In this document: positions 61,001-64,000 of the stretch, piece after piece
Position numbering within the stretch: the first letter of the stretch is position 1
How the letters are laid out: every line of letters starts with the position of its first letter
Source of the DNA: a virus
Length of the DNA: 64,000 nt
Reading direction: 5' to 3' (one strand)
IMG/VR virus record: IMGVR_UViG_3300025759_000076
Span: 1 to 64,000 of that record
Translations under genes and position numbers: made by a program
Notes under the pieces: model-generated
Told to the model about the DNA's origin: nothing
The model's database searches: none
The model's input: only the letters and a program-made list of their open reading frames with translations

Positions 61001-64000
61001 CACTAATCAACCAATCAGTATCCTCATTTACATCCACATAAAATTCGTCTGTTACTATACCATTATTTGTAATCTCAGCTTCAGTATCTGTCCACGCAAG
61101 AACGAATACTGGAGTGGTAATATTTTCTTCAATCGGAGATTCGATTATAAAAAGTTCCTGAAAATCTTCAACAAAAGTCTTATCGTAAGATGCTGCAGCC
61201 CCTTCAACGGTTACTGTAATTGGTGGATAGTTGAAAGAACCCAATCCTTCATTACTAAAGTTAATGATAATACCGTTGTCGAAATAATAATCTGTTGCAA
61301 CGGGATCAACTCCAACCTTTGTCAGGGAGAATGCATCGTCATTAACTTTGACAACATAATAATCAGCAGTTTCGGATAATCCAATAACCCTATCACCAGT
61401 CTCAGGTCTCGTATATCTTATAATTTCTTTTGATTCATAACCATGATTTACAATCTCGACTTGATTAGATACCGTATTAACACCTACGGCAGGAATTGTT
61501 CTTCTTTTGTTCTCGTAGTTTTGTCCTGGATTAGTAATTACGACAGAAGATACAACTTGTTTTAGATCTGATGCAACAAAGTATTGTGTACCGGAACCAT
61601 ATTTGGTAAGATTGACCGTGTTAATACCAACAAAGGCATCACCTTCAGTGATATGAAGTTTAATTGCAGTTCGACTAACAACTTTAGTATAGTAAGAACC
61701 TCCAGTGGAAAGTCCCGTAATGATCTTGTCTCCTCTTGGTTCATAGATTATCTCTTCGCCATCCAAAAACTTATGGTCACTTGGGAAAGTAATTGTATTA
61801 TTGACAAGATCAACTTGAGATGGAAAGTCTGAAAAGAATGAATTTTCATGTTTGATTGAAATCATTCTTGGTTCAGCTTGAGCACCAAACCCATTACCAC
61901 CACTAATGGAGATTGTGGGTGGTTCATAATAACCAAGACCGGAATCTATGACATCAAGTCTTATGAGTGACCCTTTTACATTACAGAATCCAGTGGCACC
62001 ATATCCAACTTCATCCTTAATTGACAATACGGGTGGATTAATAATGTCATATCCACTACCACCAGCGGTCATGGACAAAGTATTGATCGTACCATAATAA
62101 ACACTACTTTGTGCTTTGTAGTTTAATAGTTCAACACCATTAACAAACATACCGGTATAGCCGGCTCTAGTACTATAATTCCTGTCATCATTGATTGGTT
62201 CTAAAATCTGTCTATACAGACCTTGAGGTTCGATGTTTTTATCGTAGAAATCTAGATATGCAAGAGAAGCATCAACTACAGAACCATTAAATGTAATATA
62301 GATTTTTCTAGATAGGTCAGCTTTACTTCTAGAAAGTTTAATAGTCTCCTCATCAACTCTAAAAACAAAATACGATGCTGATGGCATACCCTCAAAACCA
62401 TTTCCGGCAGAGGTAAAATACACTGCATCACCAGTATAATACCCGTGATCAGGTCTTGATGTTGGGTTAACTGGTAATTTTAGTTCATCTGTTAAACGAA
62501 GATTTGCACTAAAAGTTATTTTCTTGTCATATGGATTAGTTTCAAGGTTATCATAGTTTGCAATAGAGTTTGATGCAATGACTAAATCATTATTATACTT
62601 AGAATATGTGTTCTGAACATTCGCAATATAGTCATTCAAGTAAGGATAGACCTGAGATTCACCTTTCAATGTCTGATTTTCGATTACAAACTGACCTTTT
62701 AGGTTAATTTGCTGTGAAAAAGTTACTATAATACTTGTTGAAGAAAGAACTCTGGAAACTGTACCAAAAATAGAGTAAGTTCCGTCGAAATTTTCATATC
62801 TTACGGCATAACCCTCTCTTAAAAAGTGGTCTTTTGCAAATTCGAACTCATATACAAAGGCATTTGCGTCAATAACACTAGATTTTATAACATCCCAGTT
62901 AGTTTTTACATTTAAGACGTAATTATTTGACTTTTTCGTGTCAGATTCCCATCCAAGAGACTTCAGTTCTATGGTATCGTGCGGTTTGTAGTAAGAATTG
63001 GGCCCGTTGGGGATAAAATCCTTCACTGCAGAAGTAAATCTGACTCTTATCTCCTGACTGGTGTCAATACCAACGTACGCATACGAATATGTGTCTAAAG
63101 TTATGTCAGTTTTCTTTGCAATTTGACCAATAATACCACTTGTATTAAAAAATTGGTTTAGAGTCTTGCCAGTATATGCAATTGATATTTCATTATCATC
63201 AATATCCAATACACTAAGACTACCAAACTCGGGAAAACCGATTGTAGAGTCAACATCAATGATAGTTGAACCAACACTTACGTCATTTAAGACTTTTGTG
63301 AGTGGATTTGACTTGAATTGTCCGTAGATAGAACCACTTACATCACTATCTCGGTCAAAACCGGAGTCAATACTGATCTGATAGAACTGAAAATTCTCAT
63401 AAGGTATCTGTTGAACGTTAGTAACAGAACCTCGGGCACTAGTTAGGTCTTGATATATCGTAAGATTCTTCAAATCAAGAGGATCACCTTGAAGTTGTTC
63501 TACGATAAAGTCTTTAGTGACCTTATAATTTGCATTAGATGGTGTAAAAAGAAATCTTGATGGACGAATAAGCTCTACATCTTCCCCATATAGTGCTCGG
63601 AAGAGTATTTCGTAAGATTGTTCAGTACCTTTTGACTTATAAAAACTATCAGAGTTGATTATAAAGTTTCTTTTATCCAATCCTGTATAGAAATTCCTAT
63701 CAGTAAACCCTGGAGTTACCTGTCTCTTGAGTTTAGTGAGAAATTCTTTGAGAAAAAGTATGTTTAAATTCTTAACAGTTGCACCGGTGGTGTGAGATTC
63801 TGCAATTGTTGAAGAAAATGTCAGTTCATCGGGTGAACCAGAAGTAATATATGTTGTAACTCCACTAAAACCTCTAGAACACTCTACAAAGGTATTCGAA
63901 GTTTTGGATTGATATAATATAATTTCGTTATCAATTTGAATGATACCATTATTATCTGAAAATCCTTCAGTAGAACTTACAACAATAGTAGTGTCAACAG
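52092..64000 (-). CDS. Giant virion structural protein, at least about 3968 aa (5' end outside window)
   Basis: The frame is open from 52092 to the right edge, so the true start lies outside; a TTG at 63680 is internal because the upstream codons read sensibly (KNLNILFLKEFLTKLKRQ, VTPGFTDRNFYTGL). Near there, SFYKSKGTEQSYEILFRALY and GEDVELIRPSRFLF look like a conserved baseplate-type segment. Many GxGY modules follow (LSMTAGGSGYDIINPPVLSI; LDVIDSGLGYYEPPTISIS). A YHYH-like domain lies at about 60050-60365. Ile/Val/Thr/Ser/Asn/Gly-rich beta repeats fill the rest. It probably forms a long tail fibre or large baseplate component. Confidence 0.85.
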   Translation of the reverse strand, partial: VDTTIVVSSTEGFSDNNGIIQIDNEIILYQSKTSNTFVECSRGFSGVTTYITSGSPDELTFSSTIAESHTTGATVKNLNILFLKEFLTKLKRQVTPGFTDRNFYTGLDKRNFIINSDSFYKSKGTEQSYEILFRALYGEDVELIRPSRFLFTPSNANYKVTKDFIVEQLQGDPLDLKNLTIYQDLTSARGSVTNVQQIPYENFQFYQISIDSGFDRDSDVSGSIYGQFKSNPLTKVLNDVSVGSTIIDVDSTIGFPEFGSLSVLDIDDNEISIAYTGKTLNQFFNTSGIIGQIAKKTDITLDTYSYAYVGIDTSQEIRVRFTSAVKDFIPNGPNSYYKPHDTIELKSLGWESDTKKSNNYVLNVKTNWDVIKSSVIDANAFVYEFEFAKDHFLREGYAVRYENFDGTYSIFGTVSRVLSSTSIIVTFSQQINLKGQFVIENQTLKGESQVYPYLNDYIANVQNTYSKYNNDLVIASNSIANYDNLETNPYDKKITFSANLRLTDELKLPVNPTSRPDHGYYTGDAVYFTSAGNGFEGMPSASYFVFRVDEETIKLSRSKADLSRKIYITFNGSVVDASLAYLDFYDKNIEPQGLYRQILEPINDDRNYSTRAGYTGMFVNGVELLNYKAQSSVYYGTINTLSMTAGGSGYDIINPPVLSIKDEVGYGATGFCNVKGSLIRLDVIDSGLGYYEPPTISISGGNGFGAQAEPRMISIKHENSFFSDFPSQVDLVNNTITFPSDHKFLDGEEIIYEPRGDKIITGLSTGGSYYTKVVSRTAIKLHITEGDAFVGINTVNLTKYGSGTQYFVASDLKQVVSSVVITNPGQNYENKRRTIPAVGVNTVSNQVEIVNHGYESKEIIRYTRPETGDRVIGLSETADYYVVKVNDDAFSLTKVGVDPVATDYYFDNGIIINFSNEGLGSFNYPPITVTVEGAAASYDKTFVEDFQELFIIESPIEENITTPVFVLAWTDTEAEITNNGIVTDEFYVDVNEDTDWLISDTPFIGNILLYDAKLQPIFRGSIETIDLTSNGVGYGSSDIIDFVRQPEITFDAGINAKLTPIINNGEIVEVVVNTPGSGYNSPPDLQIVSETGNYAVLIPIIENGSIKNIIISKGGVGYVSGKTSVNVVPPGGGARVNANIQAWNLNLFEKNFNNILDDDGVIEENLSNKSLEYCATYLPRPLRRTLNVINGFDKDNERYGTFDLSFDPQTGGEISNTYHSPIVGWAYDGNPIYGPYGFKNIDGTGDISRMKSGYKLQRVQKSRPPYDSFPNGFFTNDYIFTGEGDLDIHNGRFCVTPDYPNGIYAYFCTISEGNDSGGPFNNYRRPVFPYVIGDTYKSTPIPFNFLARSNQTDYDIEDKGWFRNTKYYYTNGGQSGYDYIFNSNTVRKQTIDVTATSAGSIDAVTILDQGSGYRVNDKVIFNNTKTNGSNLNVKVSQVGGKKVDNVSLATTSIEDVEIYSNSSSNSNEFIGLTSAPHSFLPGNIIYIDGLSDTYKNLQGSYSVGVSSDRWYTSLGISTGPVTGIVTYVYVSGSLDESIIEPDDILRIESEKLKVLNIDKLSSRIRVIRGYDNTFAVVHSAGTLVRNDPRKLAFTATGIVTTKELTTNRQLYFQPNEAIGLGTETVGTATTLVFANPGVGQTQQRVDQQQIYIPDHRLGLNTPIIYYTNGGTSISAWSGITSSNIFQLESNRNLFAVPINKDVIGIATVRVGIDSISGQYVGVNSETGGLLYFTTSVGLGSYHSFKTNIPSVLNGRFSKNVVTVSTASTHGIKPGDSITSEVKPITTTEISVVYDDYNRRMVFDPDTIEPVGINTVSNTFTVPENKYQIGDKVIYSSIVPDPSLSNKGLYYVYVFKNDQIKLVEYASELGKENPTFVNIGTAHTTTISRINPAIKVQKNQNLKFNLSDNSLSFVSAGTKFAAFDMFVYSDLSYANKFWIAPNSDSFEVTKSGTVGIDTNANLTLYVSENIPTNLWYNFEVDNIDINLPVKMRKYTDTSVYNNNQINVTDNKFDGRYNVVGVTSMTFDYNIPYNRDTTNSYDPTNAILSYTTNSSNTVGPISRLTILNGGRGYRSLPGFTSVRSSTGTGALLQPSSTTIGNIISTKVNYIGFGYPSDTTLNASGNLPEILRIEPLATFKSIGISSTGLNYYEAPELVVVDSVSKLQITDVKLVYDLDDTEVTIVENTISLNNVTPEIIPINNSNGFGISSISYNSASKIVRLSLSKQFSDPQDWPFKVGETVIVENIAIGFNTTGKGYNSENYDYALFTLTATDSNLGGSGSYIEYDLSDYLGEGEFPGEVTNFTVGKVTPKTYFPIFDIKLKISDFFDGEKVSNEDSVGIVERWDPVSEYLFVSTNSDFEVGSIIESETSQIKSIVRSKIDFNSTITIGTGTTFIDGWQSNSGFLNDNLQVIPNNEYYQNFSYSLKSRIPYKTWDDPVSSLNHTAGFDKFADLVIDNNAASDTSPKEVTIDTVVDLIGEGNLYCFPDFDGATETTIDVVNGKTVSDQIIFENRILLDYFESRGNRVLELDDISSQFNSNARDTRYSIVDFFDNKFYFNKFFTLVQDREVRNRKQSSIVSVVQDGTRGYINQYGTLDTAMSLGYFDYIGAGTSTWGLTFYPTLFKYNNYDISYFTFSGLNNVTGIGTQQIGNVVKISTASTNVSVATTTNLVSISSTYRAAKLLIQMEDAENNYYGNELNILHDGTNVTTLQYGANDNKVGLAGLPSSGFGTYNAYISGGLVKVDIIPTVGTAVTANVSIVSIADNSASGVSTSNLVVTNLSSYSKSITSSGTPVENIVASYSSPFNSEYFIVSVEDTTNNEYEMFEVNVLDNDTVNRIVKYGDIRTNVGLGTVGVTNSSTETHLVYTPNPNINVEVRAFGISLKNFNNIVGISSIDLNNNILFSEYGTYTGTEFDKKTSFKLQSNNLDVFQRSFVGNSTSVVNTTGNQVILEDHFFVTGEKVTYDYENSILSTANAIGIGTTSVAGVSTDKLPSTLYIVKYSEKSVGFAKSATDALSAVPVVFDLTSIGIGTFHKITATNQNARALLAIDNMVQSPVTEVNIETQLSESIVFDVDFDVVGVTSFKANDLLKIDNEIMLVQNTGVSSENSLKVLRAQMGTQVASHNIGTSVNLLGGNYNIVDNTVHFASAPFGATPIGTTTAGPDNVDWTGVTTYSSFQGRTFMRSGILNDDLDTYATNYTFDNIQSGFNGQRSVFTLTQNGENLVGFATNKAIVLNSNILQEPLGGQITSGDYSFLEVAGVTSITYLGDSISSEEDPNKASIPRGGTIISVGSTSGSGFQPLVGAGASVFVNSGTISAISIGNSGSGYRTGIQTNVGVGIITSSTGDVRVIGIGTANIVDGHVDSIDLYNLGSNLDSGNPPIVVIDKPLGYSNIPLVYSSNSAPGVGTGARVDIIVGQGSSVINFDIVSGGFGYNVGDKLNIAIGGTTGINTDSSLPFIPFELSVTDVYRDTFNGFTIGELEVFDSINELFDGLATKFPLTIANQQFAIEAKKGSNINLAQALIITINDVLQVPEISYTFTGGGYVEFTEPPRKGDTCKIIFYKGTPDVDVVFVDILETVKIGDTLQLKNDIAKGQTFGLYQDPRVVTGITTLDTVTTLAYNGPGVTKNTALVRPVTWCKQTDDITINGDFVTKDRIDQEPYIYPTAYLTSYVGFTSTSGYVDSIIPLFNSRSETNLLDYQDKVVIIDQGNIDVATATASTGTGGIITSFTVSNVGAGYSYLTTPVVSVSLPDELNGTRATGIASVTGDGVVSISVSNAGTGYTQAPNVLIQQPSIRREKIGITSYFGDYGNIVGYAHSDINTAFIELHIPEDSYMRDASIVGFAVTVSQLSPGDFFVVNESNVGIFTDNNFDGIYYVKNAENITKNLSSIGLGVTVVRRIEFTSQGYSSGSGTFDNSRIFGEYTWGKLQFINRVPTMALEFFPEGYSGLSSSPLVQRFEPLKFNNYNV
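60050..60365 (-). other. YHYH-like domain within the giant structural protein
   Basis: In order: TYHSPIVGWAYDGNPIYGPY, then NGRFCVTPDYPNGIYAYFCT and VFPYVIGDTY. This is the spacing of YHYH domains (Asp-Gly-x-Pro-Ile-Tyr-Gly-Pro and TP-Y-P-G-Y-Y-F). These domains are found in bacterial and marine-phage proteins of unknown, possibly metal-binding, function. Confidence 0.8.

Noticed and set aside
42570-63680. CRISPR or tandem DNA repeat arrays in the giant genes
   Set aside because: Repetition is at the protein level (GxGY modules) with divergent DNA; no regular repeat-spacer spacing seen.
63680-63680. Start of the giant gene at the TTG at 63680
   Set aside because: The frame continues upstream to 64000 without a stop and with structural-protein-like sequence, so this TTG is an internal Leu codon.
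1-64000. tRNA genes, photosystem genes (psbA/psbD), integrase or attachment sites
   Set aside because: None recognised on either strand; there is no sign of lysogeny in this window.

Overview
This is a 64 kb piece of a T4-like myovirus genome. It is most likely a marine cyanophage of the Prochlorococcus/Synechococcus T4 group. The gene content is the T4 core: uvsX, 43, regA, 62, 44, 45, 46, 47, 55, uvsW, uvsY, 23, 22, 21, 67, 20, 19, 18, 17, 16, 15, 14, 13 and 8. Added to it are genes typical of that marine group: hsp20, a cobS-like AAA+ ATPase with a VWA partner, a DUF3110-like gene of cyanobacterial type, and very large virion structural genes. The DNA looks AT-rich. I found no tRNA, CRISPR array, IS element or photosystem gene. 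A pelagiphage relative cannot be fully excluded. Almost everything is on the minus strand, so transcription runs from high to low coordinates.

Replication and recombination block (1-20.9 kb). Running leftwards: uvsY, a 60-aa gene, uvsW, an LSm-like gene, the late sigma factor gene 55, a hypothetical, 47, a DUF3110-like gene, 46, a 55-aa ORF, a metallopeptidase/VWA protein, its MoxR/CobS-like AAA+ partner, a DUF3310-like gene, 45, two hypotheticals, an AbrB-like gene, 44, hypotheticals, 62, regA, hsp20, two LSm-like genes, 43 and uvsX (3' end outside the window). Two HNH homing endonucleases interrupt the block. One sits on the opposite strand just after gene 44 and one lies between 62 and regA. 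Overlapping stop/start codons are common, which suggests translational coupling.

Head, tail and packaging block (20.9-42.6 kb). Running leftwards: neck genes 13, 14 and 15, terS (16), small structural genes, an S74-chaperone fibre, a remnant of opposed gene fragments, a basic modular protein with candidate gp21 cleavage sites, a protein with a capsid-targeting-like N-terminus, a structural gene, terL (17) split by an intein, 18, 19, 20, 67, 21, 22, 23, a membrane protein and a tail-tube-fold protein. T4-type late promoters (nATAAATA) precede many of these genes.

Giant tail/baseplate block (42.3-64 kb). A 2533-aa DUF4815-type protein, gp8, a 97-aa protein and a protein of at least about 3968 aa. 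The last runs off the right edge and contains a YHYH domain. GxGY-type repeat modules recur in it, in the 2533-aa protein, in gp8 and in gp14.

Standout observations: an atypically split intein in the terminase large subunit whose two halves are in one frame separated by a single TGA; a candidate head polyprotein processed by gp21; the MoxR-AAA+/metallopeptidase-VWA pair; and a family of four LSm-like paralogues beside replication and transcription genes.
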